From an uncultured Oscillospiraceae bacterium (GTDB lineage Bacteria; Bacillota; Clostridia; Oscillospirales; Oscillospiraceae): 33,770 nucleotides of DNA. The notes below the pieces were generated by a model, which saw nothing but the letters and a program-made list of their open reading frames with translations, was not told where the DNA came from and made no database searches. Positions 24,515 through 32,374 of the stretch are shown piece by piece; the stretch's first letter is position 1; each line of letters begins with the position of its first letter. The stretch spans positions 1 through 33,770 of the forward strand of contig CANROC010000027.1 in the NCBI GenBank assembly GCA_947632175.1. Reading direction: 5' to 3'. The translations under genes and the position numbers were made by a program.

Positions 24515-25375
24515 TTACCAGTCGATGCTCTCCTCAATTGATACTTTGTTATCATTATTTGACGTTGGCTCAAAAACAGCACCGTCGCTAAATACGACTT
24601 TAGAAGGATAATGGGTTCTCCTCTTTTCAATGGGGGGAAGTTCCATATACTTAGGACCGAAATTACTTCGTAAATCAGTATCGTAATCGTCTGGCGCGAT
24701 ATACATGCGATTTTCAAATTGTATTGGAATTCCATCTCCATATACCGTTTTAGGTTGTGTCTTGCGTTCAACAGAGTAATTTGAAGCAAAGTTTGTATAA
24801 TATAGCTTCCCTTTGTTATTTGAGCCACATATGGTCAGATTTAAAGCCTTCATCAAAAATGTACACGAAAAAATGTGTGCTATAATTTTCTTTATTCCCC
24901 TCAATGTGCCAAGATTTTGTTTCTCATCAATCATCTTCCTTATCTTTTGAGAAATCGTTTTTCTAAATGAGAGACTTCTCATGTTCCCATCAGAATCATC
25001 AAGTGGAAATATATCTACAAAAATGCCATTGGAAATAACATTGTTTTGCATATTTGTTTCTGTAAAAACAGTTCCCACTTTGCAAACTTTAGAATGAAGT
25101 AAGGTGTATTTTGAATTAGGCTCTATTTTCTTAACTACATATTTATCAGGAAGATGCCCTTCACAAATCTCAAAAAAACGATTATAATCGTTTCTCGGCA
25201 TCGCAATGTCCAAATCATCATCCCAAGGTATAAACCCTTTATGCCTAACTGCTCCAAGCAGGCTTCCACCGGTAAGATAGTATTTCAAGTGATTTTCTAT
25301 ACACATTGCATGGATAACATCCATAATCTCAAGTATTTCACCGTGAATTTTTAATAGATATTCGTTATCTGTCAT
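24515..25375 (-). CDS. LicD-family phosphotransferase
   Basis: I prefer the ATG at 25375 (MTDNEYLLKIHGEILEIMDV), which has GGAG 11 bases upstream, over the ATG at 25399, which has none. The 286-residue protein has the LicD/fukutin core TGGSLLGAVRHKGFIPWDDD and LDIAMPRNDY (residues 35-63), then FVDIFPLDD. LicD proteins use CDP-choline or similar CDP-alcohols to attach phosphodiesters to cell-surface glycans; the metal-binding WDDDLDIA segment is intact. The neighbouring cytidylyltransferase would supply the donor. The C-terminal part (QFENRMYIAPDDYDTDLRSN, FGPKYMELPP) is typical of the family. Confidence 0.88.
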   Translation of the reverse strand: MTDNEYLLKIHGEILEIMDVIHAMCIENHLKYYLTGGSLLGAVRHKGFIPWDDDLDIAMPRNDYNRFFEICEGHLPDKYVVKKIEPNSKYTLLHSKVCKVGTVFTETNMQNNVISNGIFVDIFPLDDSDGNMRSLSFRKTISQKIRKMIDEKQNLGTLRGIKKIIAHIFSCTFLMKALNLTICGSNNKGKLYYTNFASNYSVERKTQPKTVYGDGIPIQFENRMYIAPDDYDTDLRSNFGPKYMELPPIEKRRTHYPSKVVFSDGAVFEPTSNNDNKVSIEESIDW

Positions 25376-25460
25376 GTTGCTCAGCTCTCCATTTTTCATC
25401 TTATTTCTGTGTCTATAGACTTGAAATAATCATACGATTCGAATTATTTCCATGATACTC

Positions 25461-26678
25461 TTACAATCTACTCTTCCTAATCCGACCGGTCGAAAAAGAT
25501 GAATATACTTCATCATGTTCAACGGCACATCTCTGCTGGTCTATGCAATTAGTTTGCTTCTTTTCCATGGGTGCCGCCATACATATTGCAACTAAAAAGA
25601 AGAAATATGCATTAAACGATATTTCTACGAGAGCTGCAACGAAAAAGGTCAATACAAACGGCCACACATGTTCTTTATAAAAATATGACTCACCGCATTT
25701 ATGGCTTCTCACAAATGCAAACAGCAGAACAATAACAAATGGTATCATTCCAATTACGCCAACAGAGGAGATAATATTCAAAAATCCATTCTGTGTATTA
25801 AGATAGCCTAGAGTAGATTCAATCAATGTATTATTATATCCTTTTCCCAGCATCAAATTGTTGCCTAGCAAAACAAAGAAAGTATTATAGATTTCAGTCC
25901 GACCTGTCAAATTCAAATTTCTGTTCAGTACTTTTTCGATGATATATGAAAATGCACCAGTCGAAAGCAAACTATTATATAGTATAAGAAATACATTTGA
26001 ACCTATTATCAATGCGGCAATTGGAATAGGCCTATATATTATTGTCTTATTTACATCGAAGTATATCAATATAAATAAGACGGCTAAGCTGAACATAGCT
26101 GTTGAGCAATCTGTCATATATGAAATGAATAACTGTACAGATATCAGCGCAATTAATTGCCACTTCTTTACTTTCTTAACAATCATAAATTGAAAGATCC
26201 AAAACACGAAAAGATAAAAGACAGTAAATTTGCTGCCAATAAAGTAATTGGCTTGCCCTAATGCATTTTGCGTAATCCCCTCTCGGAAAATAAATATACT
26301 CGCAGTGTTAATAACTAAATATGCCGATGACATCGGAAACATATTCTTCATTTCTGCAATTAGCTGACGATTTCTGAAATAGTAAAACATACTTATTATA
26401 CCAATTGAATAAACCGTCGCTGCCATCAAATTCCTAATATTTCCTTGTAAGTAGGTAGAATATAACAATACTAAAAAGTAAACCCAAACAAAGCCATATC
26501 GGTATTCGGTATGTTTCAGAAAGAGACCTTTAGCTATGACATAGCCACAAATTGCAATTTTAAACAAGTTAAACCATATTGAATATGTATCTATAACGAC
26601 CGCCGGAGGGAACCAGGCAATAATTAATAGCCAGGAAATCAATTGGCTTTTTCGCAATATCAATCTATTTGGATGCAT
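25461..26678 (-). CDS. wzy: Wzy-type polysaccharide polymerase
   Basis: This is a 405-residue protein with about 10-11 hydrophobic helices and one long extracellular loop (about residues 245-300) containing NLTGRTEIYNTFFVLLGNN then LMLGKGYNNT. This loop matches the O-antigen polymerase/ligase pattern (R-x-x-I-Y/W, G-x-G). Sequence is poorly conserved in this group, so the call rests on topology, that loop and position in the operon. The C-terminal 40 residues are polar and include a Cys pair. It would join lipid-linked repeat units on the outer face of the membrane. Confidence 0.8.
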   Translation of the reverse strand: MHPNRLILRKSQLISWLLIIAWFPPAVVIDTYSIWFNLFKIAICGYVIAKGLFLKHTEYRYGFVWVYFLVLLYSTYLQGNIRNLMAATVYSIGIISMFYYFRNRQLIAEMKNMFPMSSAYLVINTASIFIFREGITQNALGQANYFIGSKFTVFYLFVFWIFQFMIVKKVKKWQLIALISVQLFISYMTDCSTAMFSLAVLFILIYFDVNKTIIYRPIPIAALIIGSNVFLILYNSLLSTGAFSYIIEKVLNRNLNLTGRTEIYNTFFVLLGNNLMLGKGYNNTLIESTLGYLNTQNGFLNIISSVGVIGMIPFVIVLLFAFVRSHKCGESYFYKEHVWPFVLTFFVAALVEISFNAYFFFLVAICMAAPMEKKQTNCIDQQRCAVEHDEVYSSFSTGRIRKSRL

Positions 26679-26696
26679 TTTCCATGTACCCTCCTT

Positions 26697-27875
26697 TTAC
26701 GAGATTCTACCAACAACTTCATTTAATTTGTACGCAAAGGAATCCAAAGTAAAATATTTTTCATAAGTCAATCTGGCATTTTTACCTATCATGTCCAAAT
26801 CGAATTTTCCATTGGCAACGGCTTCCAATATATCTACAAGTTCACTTGGTTTGCTAATATCGTACATAAATCCATTTACTCCATTTTCAATGTAATCTGT
26901 ATGTCCGGTGCATGAACTGCTTATAATGATTTTGCCAAACATCATTCCTTCTGTAAGAACCACAGGCAAGGGATCGTCCAAAGAACAGCATAACACTATA
27001 TCAGTATCGTAATATAGTTTTGATATTTCCGTCCTGGAAACCTCCTCAATATGGCACATATCTTTTTCCACATTTTTTATTGCCGTTAAAAAGTCCTTAT
27101 AATATTTATCATCATAAGACAGCGGTTTGCCAACAATGGATATATAATATTTCGCTCTGGTTTCTTCGCTAAGCGAATTAAAAATTTCAATAAATTCAGT
27201 TTGATTTTTACGCTCACATATGTTTCCAATGATTGCAATCTTAAATTTGTCCTTCCCTTTATTTGTCCTCATAGTATTGGGCTGTATTGCTATATCAGAG
27301 CAGCCATAGTTAAGTATTTCACACGAATAATTGAGCCCTTCTTCAGCTATTGCTTTCGCTGTCCATGAGCTAACACAGAATACATGGACATTCCCAGGAA
27401 GCTCTCTTGGGAGATTACTTCGAACATTATTTATATATGTTTTCCCTTCATGCAGCCACCAAATAATTTGGGTCTCTGTGTTTCCAAAAAAACGAATCCA
27501 GTCATAATTCACGATAGTATTGACTATTACAAATCGAAACGAAAGCCTTGTCAAAACCTTTTTAGCCTGATTTTTCAAGGATGGAATTACTATGATTTCG
27601 CATCCCTTCTTTTTCGCTTCAGCAATAATAGGCCCCGTATATTCTGTTAAAATGACAGGATGCAGGCCATTTTTCTTTAATACTTTAGCGGCCTCTAAGA
27701 GCACAAGCGGAGCACCACTTAAAGTTGACCCATTTGAGATCAGCAGGCATTGGTTTCTATCATTCTTTAAACTTACTAGCTTCATTAGGGACTTGCAAGA
27801 CACGCAATAATTCCTTACCCATCTCAATATATCTTTAATGTAGGAAAACATATATTTTAGTTCCTTTCCTTTCAA
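26697..27875 (-). CDS. Glycosyltransferase family 4
   Basis: This is a 392-residue GT-B protein. The N-terminal domain has CLLISNGSTLSGAPLVLLEA AKVLKKNG; the C-terminal donor-binding domain has KFKIAIIGNICERKNQTEFI and ends PLPVVLTEGMMFGKIIISSS then CTGHTDYIENGVNGFMYD, the EGM...G(x)...ENGxNG pattern of GT4 enzymes. It probably adds one sugar of the repeat unit from a nucleotide-sugar donor. The start overlaps the WbsX gene stop by four bases. Two further helices at the N-terminus before residue 40 may attach it to the membrane surface. Confidence 0.88.
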   Translation of the reverse strand: MKGKELKYMFSYIKDILRWVRNYCVSCKSLMKLVSLKNDRNQCLLISNGSTLSGAPLVLLEAAKVLKKNGLHPVILTEYTGPIIAEAKKKGCEIIVIPSLKNQAKKVLTRLSFRFVIVNTIVNYDWIRFFGNTETQIIWWLHEGKTYINNVRSNLPRELPGNVHVFCVSSWTAKAIAEEGLNYSCEILNYGCSDIAIQPNTMRTNKGKDKFKIAIIGNICERKNQTEFIEIFNSLSEETRAKYYISIVGKPLSYDDKYYKDFLTAIKNVEKDMCHIEEVSRTEISKLYYDTDIVLCCSLDDPLPVVLTEGMMFGKIIISSSCTGHTDYIENGVNGFMYDISKPSELVDILEAVANGKFDLDMIGKNARLTYEKYFTLDSFAYKLNEVVGRIS

Positions 27876-29020
27876 TACAGCAAGTGTTTTAATGCCATGA
27901 GCTTCCCATTACCATATCTTAAATCAGGCTCCATATATGCTCCTTCGCCCCATTCGTTCCATGAATTCAAAAATATAATCCTATGCTCTGGGCTCTTGTC
28001 CTTTACGCATGCCAAAGCTTTCTCAACAGCCTTTTCAAAGGTCTTTGGCGTATTATTGTAATATATAATTGCTTTCCTTCCCGATCTAGGAGAGCGATCC
28101 CATCCTGCTAATAGTTGAGGGTATACATCTTCTCTTCTATCTGACGGGGAATAAAAATTATCAATAATCTTGCTGTAATCGTATCGATCCAATATCATCC
28201 CTGGAGCTAATTTTCTTCCAAGAGCAAATAGTATTTTCCTGATTTTTCCACCTGTTTTGAGCTCTGCATACTTCTGATCTGTGGTTCCAACTGCGTCAAA
28301 TCCCGTGTCCTTGATGTCCGATACATTGTCATCTACAGCTTTATCTATATTGTGAATATTCTCCTTAGTTATCTCAGGCATCGAATCTATGATACCCACA
28401 AAATGAAATCCCGGCAGCCCATTTTCTTTTGCCAGTTCATTCCATAGATTCATAAACTGCCGAGGGTGAGGCATAGAACGTGGAACTAAAATGCAGAATA
28501 ACAATTTCCCGTCTACCTTTATATATCTGCTGTCTCTAAATGCATCCAAAAGGCGATAGAAATGATTAATATCATCTTCCTGTCCGGGAAATTCCTGCTT
28601 AAAAATAATAACATCCTTCGAAATAGCGTTCTTTTTCTCCCATGTTTTTGTCGTCCAATCGTGCAATGCCCATCCAAGGCAAAACGGGAAGTTGGGCTCT
28701 CCACGTTTAACGACCTCGTCAAATGGCATTTCAAGGACTTCTTTTCCGTTTCCAAACCAGTAATGCCAATAGCAAAAGCCCTCAATGCCAGCTTCTTTTG
28801 CCATTTCCGCCTGAGCAAGCCGCACTTCGGGTAGTCTCAGGTCATAAAAGCCGAGATCCGCTGGAATCCTAGGCTGATAATGACCATGAAACAACGGTTT
28901 TGCTTTTGCAACATTTGTCCATTCGGTGAAGCCTTTTCCCCAATACTTATCATTTTCTTTAATAGGGTGATACTGAGGTAAATATAATGCAATCACCCGT
29001 GCCTTTTTTTCCTGCCCCAT
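27872..29020 (-). CDS. WbsX-type (GH99-like) polysaccharide biosynthesis protein
   Basis: This is a 382-residue protein with the hallmarks of the WbsX family: VIALYLPQYHPIKENDKYWG, GFTEWTNVAKAKPLFHGHYQ, PADLGFYDLR, GIEGFCYWHYWFGNGKEVLE, FPFCLGWALHDWT, IIFLNSWNEWGEGAYMEPD. The last motif carries the acidic residues that in GH99 relatives form the active site. WbsX proteins are found in O-antigen and capsule clusters. They are thought to act as transferases or to trim mannose-like or rhamnan chains; the exact reaction is not established. GGAGGAT precedes the start. Length and motifs are complete. Confidence 0.88.
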   Translation of the reverse strand: MGQEKKARVIALYLPQYHPIKENDKYWGKGFTEWTNVAKAKPLFHGHYQPRIPADLGFYDLRLPEVRLAQAEMAKEAGIEGFCYWHYWFGNGKEVLEMPFDEVVKRGEPNFPFCLGWALHDWTTKTWEKKNAISKDVIIFKQEFPGQEDDINHFYRLLDAFRDSRYIKVDGKLLFCILVPRSMPHPRQFMNLWNELAKENGLPGFHFVGIIDSMPEITKENIHNIDKAVDDNVSDIKDTGFDAVGTTDQKYAELKTGGKIRKILFALGRKLAPGMILDRYDYSKIIDNFYSPSDRREDVYPQLLAGWDRSPRSGRKAIIYYNNTPKTFEKAVEKALACVKDKSPEHRIIFLNSWNEWGEGAYMEPDLRYGNGKLMALKHLLY

Positions 29021-29048
29021 TTATGTATCCTCCTACTAATCAAAATGC

Positions 29049-29615
29049 TTAATCATTAACCTTTTCCCATCTCTTCGTCTTTGAATTATACCTTCTAATT
29101 ATTCGAGCGGGCATCCCAGCCGCAACACAATAATCTGGAACATCCCTTGTGACCACCGCATTTGCTCCTATGACGCAGTTCTTGCCGATATGAACGTCAC
29201 CGATGATTGCCACATGCGTTCCAATCCAACTACCCTGACCGATTTTCAGTTCGTCATGTCCGTTTTTTCTAATGAATCTTGCCCCCTGCTCCATGATCGG
29301 CACATTGGGATTGTCGAATACATGATCTGAAGAACAAATATAATTGTCAGGTCCAAACAAAACATCCGACTCAATAATAACCTCACCGGCTATCCTGTTT
29401 CTCGTTCCTATATCACATCTGTCGCCAATCACCATTTTCTTTCCTGCGAACAGATCGACATCGGGTCTTATCTGGACATCCTTACCTAACTTAATGTTTT
29501 TACCATTGACAACATGGACATGTCTTCCAATGTATACCCCCCCCCGGTTGGAAATCCTCTTTATTTTACATCTCATCCAACCGAGAGTCTGCTTTACCAA
29601 TGTGTTGACATACAT
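29049..29615 (-). CDS. Hexapeptide-repeat acyltransferase with a G9 coding tract (copy 2)
   Basis: This is a 188-residue left-handed beta-helix acyltransferase: GVYIGRHVHVVNGKNIKLGK, DVQIRPDVDLFAGKKMVIGD, RCDIGTRNRIAG, GSWIGTHVAIIGDVHIGKNC, VIGANAVVTRDVPDYCVAAG, MPARIIRRY. It probably acetylates the polysaccharide, using acetyl-CoA. The protein's 24th-26th codons (CGG GGG GGG G) form a run of nine G on the coding strand, an obvious slippage site; the present length is in frame (ON). Its start overlaps the upstream glycosyltransferase by 22 bases. It is a paralogue of the protein at 30636-31253, with identical DNA for about 45 bases around the tract. Confidence 0.85.
   Translation of the reverse strand: MYVNTLVKQTLGWMRCKIKRISNRGGVYIGRHVHVVNGKNIKLGKDVQIRPDVDLFAGKKMVIGDRCDIGTRNRIAGEVIIESDVLFGPDNYICSSDHVFDNPNVPIMEQGARFIRKNGHDELKIGQGSWIGTHVAIIGDVHIGKNCVIGANAVVTRDVPDYCVAAGMPARIIRRYNSKTKRWEKVND
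29537..29545 (-). repeat. Homopolymer G9 tract near the 5' end of an acyltransferase gene
   Basis: Nine C on the plus strand (nine G on the coding strand) lie about 70 bases into the gene. Gain or loss of one base would shift the frame before all hexapeptide repeats. This is the form of a contingency locus. Confidence 0.7.
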
Positions 29616-30691
29616 GCCATCTGCCCCCTGACCTCTTTATAGTATTTTTCGATTTCTGCCGCCATTGTTTTTTCATTGCAGATTTCTTTGATAAAACGTC
29701 TGCCGTTTTCGCCAATGCGATCAGCTAAAGATTGATCCTTCAGCAGCTTTGTCATCACCTGGGATAAGTCCTCTGTGATTCCCGGTTCATACATGATTGC
29801 GTTCTTTCCATCTTCGATATAGTCGATTAAGCTCGGCACTCTGGCAGCGATCACGCACTTACCCAGGGCCATCTGCTGCATAAGCGTCATCTGACCGTAT
29901 GAGTAATTGAATGACTTTAGCGGAAGCACGCAGAATCTCGCATTAGCAATTTGGCTAATAACTTCCTTGATCGGAACAAAGGGAATCTGCTCCACATTTT
30001 TAATAGACCGATATTGGTCATCGACATGGCCCACCAGCCTAAGCTTAACATCCGTGTCCACATTGGAATACGCTTTGATGACGGTATCCCAATCCCGCTT
30101 GCTATAGCCGACGCAAAGGATGTAATCGTCGCTTTCTTGGCCTGTAGGCTGATTTGACGCCTTATCAAAGAAATCCACGTCTGTTCCGAAGCGTATGAAA
30201 CGGCTCTTCTCTTCTACCCATGGGAAGAACCGATGATAATAGTCCTTTTGTGTGCTCGTGTGATATATGATTCCGTCAATGGATTTGCTGGCACACTGCA
30301 TCAGTTTCAATGCCACCCCCTGCTCTGCAGCACTGTTAAAAGAGCCGATATCAAATACAATATGTTTTGCCTTTGTGTGGAAGAGTCTGCGCCACAGACT
30401 TAGGACAACACCACTCTGCATCCCATGTGAAACAATCAGATCATATTTGCGCAGCTTCGGAATCGCCCGTAGTGTCTGCCACACATAAAAGCGAAGTTTT
30501 TCCTTTTCAAAATGCTCCAGCCAGGGGAAAGAGCTGACGTCGATAACGTCTACATCCGGTATATTTTCAAAATAGCGATAGAACCAGTACGGTGTCTGTC
30601 GATTATCAACATAATAATCGGGCGGTTGTTTATCTTCAGGGATTTCCCTGCAATAAGTCACCTTCCAGTTTACCAGCATCAGTATTTTCAT
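29594..30691 (-). CDS. Glycosyltransferase family 4
   Basis: This is a 365-residue GT-B glycosyltransferase. The N-terminal domain includes YDLIVSHGMQSGVVLSLWRR. The C-terminal domain reads YILCVGYSKRDWDTVIKAYS, LRLVGHVDD, IANARFCVLPLKSFNYSYGQ, TLMQQMALGKCVIAARVPSL and IDYIEDGKNAIMYEPG, typical of GT4 donor binding. GGAAGGAAGC precedes its ATG, which lies inside the end of the upstream acyltransferase (56-base overlap). It is expected to add a sugar to the lipid-linked repeat unit on the cytoplasmic side. Confidence 0.88.
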   Translation of the reverse strand: MKILMLVNWKVTYCREIPEDKQPPDYYVDNRQTPYWFYRYFENIPDVDVIDVSSFPWLEHFEKEKLRFYVWQTLRAIPKLRKYDLIVSHGMQSGVVLSLWRRLFHTKAKHIVFDIGSFNSAAEQGVALKLMQCASKSIDGIIYHTSTQKDYYHRFFPWVEEKSRFIRFGTDVDFFDKASNQPTGQESDDYILCVGYSKRDWDTVIKAYSNVDTDVKLRLVGHVDDQYRSIKNVEQIPFVPIKEVISQIANARFCVLPLKSFNYSYGQMTLMQQMALGKCVIAARVPSLIDYIEDGKNAIMYEPGITEDLSQVMTKLLKDQSLADRIGENGRRFIKEICNEKTMAAEIEKYYKEVRGQMACMSTHW

Positions 30692-31253
30692 TTCTGCTTC
30701 CTTCCCATCGTTGACTTGATAGATTGTATCGCCTTACGATTCTGGCAGGTACACCTACTGCAACGCAATAATCCGGAATATCCTTCGTGACAACAGCGTT
30801 TGCGCCAATTACGCAGTGCTTTCCGATATGCACATCGCCGATGATTGCCACATGCGTCCCTATCCAGCTTCCCTCTCCAATTTGAAGCTCTTCGTGACCA
30901 TTGTTCCGAATTGAGTATGTTCCCTGATCCATGACCGGCTTTAAAATATCCTCATAGCAATGATCCTCAGAACTTAAATAGTTGTCCGGTCCTAACAACA
31001 CATTATTCTCCAAAATTACATTTCCCGTTATTCTGTTTCTCGTACCTATATCGCATCTGTCTCCGATTACCATTCTCTTTCCCACAAACAAATCAACATC
31101 AGGTCTGATTTGGATATCCTTGCCTAGCACAATTCTTTTACCATTAACAACATGGACATGTCTTCCAATGTATACCCCCCCCCGGGGGATTTTTACACCG
31201 GTTCGAAGACATTGCAGTGCCCCGAGAAGTTTCTTTATCTGATTTTTTATCAT
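30636..31253 (-). CDS. Hexapeptide-repeat acyltransferase with a G9 coding tract (copy 1)
   Basis: This 205-residue left-handed beta-helix protein is very similar to the 188-residue copy: GVYIGRHVHVVNGKRIVLGK, DIQIRPDVDLFVGKRMVIGD, RCDIGTRNRITG, GSWIGTHVAIIGDVHIGKHC, VIGANAVVTKDIPDY. It carries the same G9 run just before GVYIG, here directly preceded by C5. Its C-terminus is about 17 residues longer than the other copy and runs 56 bases into the next gene, as if the original stop had been lost. It is probably an O- or N-acetyltransferase for a sugar of the polysaccharide. Confidence 0.85.
   Translation of the reverse strand: MIKNQIKKLLGALQCLRTGVKIPRGGVYIGRHVHVVNGKRIVLGKDIQIRPDVDLFVGKRMVIGDRCDIGTRNRITGNVILENNVLLGPDNYLSSEDHCYEDILKPVMDQGTYSIRNNGHEELQIGEGSWIGTHVAIIGDVHIGKHCVIGANAVVTKDIPDYCVAVGVPARIVRRYNLSSQRWEGSRNENTDAGKLEGDLLQGNP
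31175..31183 (-). repeat. Homopolymer G9 tract (second copy)
   Basis: Nine C on the plus strand followed by five G. On the coding strand the order is C5G9, at the same codons as in the paralogue. It is in frame at present. Confidence 0.7.
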
Positions 31254-31266
31254 GTGATTTCTTCCT

Positions 31267-31815
31267 TTATGCCTGGTAAATTCTCAGAAGCTTTTCAGTA
31301 TAAAGCGCCACCGTGTCAAACTCAACATTCTTGCAATTCTCAGTATAGGTTTTCACACGATCTCTGTTCATCCACAGATTCGTAATGCACTCAGACAGTT
31401 CTTCTGTATCCCCGCTTTTAAACAGTTCGCCATTCACTTTGTCATCGATCAACTCCGGTATGCCTCCTATATTCGCACCTAACACAGGGGTGCCGAGCCT
31501 CATGCTTTCTATAACTGAAAACGGACAATTCTCATACCACTCAGAAGGATACACGCTTAATAGAGCATCTTTTATTAATACAGTTTTTATCCGCACTCCT
31601 TTATATTCCGTTAATTTTTCACCATCAAACTCCCTGCCGCACACATGATGCCCGCTACGGTTGTAGCAGGTTACCTTGTGCCCAAGCTGAACCATGCGAG
31701 TGCTGAGTTCCTCAACAACGACCTCAATTCCTCCCTCACCGCAGGCAGGCACCCGTTTGTGACCAATCACAGCAACTGCTAATGGTTTTTCTATTTTTTC
31801 ATCTTTCAAGGTCAC
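31267..31815 (-). pseudogene. Glycosyltransferase family 4 gene with an in-frame internal deletion
   Basis: The GTG at 31815 with GAGGGAG upstream is the likely start. The N-terminal part is normal for a GT4 enzyme: VAVIGHKRVPACGEGGIEVV, VEELSTRMVQLGHKVTCYNR, EYKGVRIKTV. The text then jumps directly to the last third: LLSVYPSEWYENCPFSVIES, MRLGTPVLGANIGGIPELID. Full-length relatives have about 200 residues between these blocks, including most of the linker and the donor-binding start. The protein has about 180 residues instead of about 400. The reading frame is preserved, but no active GT-B fold is expected. It is the first gene of the polysaccharide operon. Confidence 0.75.
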
Positions 31816-32176
31816 GCACTCCCTCAGTAGTAAAATTCTTCCTAAACGTAAAATGGTGGTGAGAAACAAATCTTAAGGTCACGAATAAAGTGTTCTGTAA
31901 CCTGCATACTAAAAAATATAAGAGGCACGCAACGCCTCAATCATTTCTTTCTCCGCATCGCTAATTTAAAACTTAATTATGAGGCTGGCCTTGTCTTGCC
32001 TCAGCAAACAGGATCAGCCCGGTACATCAGGGTCAAGGGGCGTTATCGCAGATTTAAGCATTTTATATAAAAGCAGCAGGGCGAGCAGAAGTAAATTATG
32101 TGCAATATGCTGTGCTAAATTTAGTGCCTAATATCACTCTGTCCCCTCCTAATATCCCGTGTAGCACTAAATACTC
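31816..32176 (-). other. Leader region of the polysaccharide operon with a terminator-like hairpin
   Basis: No gene is supported over this stretch. On the minus strand GAGGC-gttgcgt-GCCTC (31922-31938) is followed by TTATATTTTTT, a terminator-like element about 90 bases before the first operon gene; it could work as an attenuator. The short frame ending in it (SDAEKEMIEALRASYIF) looks like the tail of a lost gene. I found no convincing promoter and no JUMPstart/ops sequence. Confidence 0.4.
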
Positions 32177-32224
32177 AAAAAAAATAGAGCCACCAAACCC
32201 TATAATTAAAGGATCTGGCGGCTC
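32177..32224 (-). terminator. Strong intrinsic terminator of the recombinase/40-residue ORF unit
   Basis: GAGCCACC (32187-32194) and GGCGGCTC (32217-32224) pair with one wobble, with additional pairing in the loop. On the minus strand the stem is followed by TATTTTTTTT. It ends the transcript that contains the recombinase and the small coupled ORF. Confidence 0.8.
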
Positions 32225-32247
32225 ATTTCCATTCAGCCCCAACTCGG

Positions 32248-32370
32248 TTACTTTCCCTGCCATGCAGGCTTGCTTTCAACTCGCTTATCCTCAGCCATTT
32301 GAAATCCAGCCTGCATGGCGCCCGCTAAGACTCCGTCCATCATACGTCCCGCTAAGGCTCCGTCCATCAT
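32248..32370 (-). CDS. Small 40-residue protein coupled to the recombinase, with internal repeat
   Basis: On the minus strand an ATG (32370-32368) overlaps the recombinase TGA by four bases (ATGA). The frame encodes 40 residues: MMDGALAGRMMDGVLAGAMQ, AGFQMAEDKRVESKPAWQGK. A terminator starts 24 bases after its stop. The tandem unit MMDG(A/V)LAG comes from a 27-base direct repeat. Position and coupling suggest a genuine small gene, possibly a recombination directionality factor or a recombinase partner, but there is no similarity I can name. Confidence 0.5.
   Translation of the reverse strand: MMDGALAGRMMDGVLAGAMQAGFQMAEDKRVESKPAWQGK
32259..32319. repeat. Perfect 12-bp inverted repeat inside the small ORF
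   Basis: GCCATGCAGGCT (32259-32270) and AGCCTGCATGGC (32308-32319) are perfect inverted arms 37 bases apart; inside them TTTCAA and TTTGAAA give a second inverted pair. The arms could be a binding site for a dimeric protein such as the adjacent recombinase, or form an RNA hairpin. Confidence 0.5.
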
Positions 32371-32374
32371 GTGT
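32321..32374. repeat. Tandem 27-bp direct repeat across the recombinase stop
   Basis: Two 27-base units beginning CCCGCTAAG (32321 and 32348) match at 24 of 27 positions. They span the recombinase stop and the start of the small coupled ORF and code for its repeated N-terminal unit. Confidence 0.65.
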
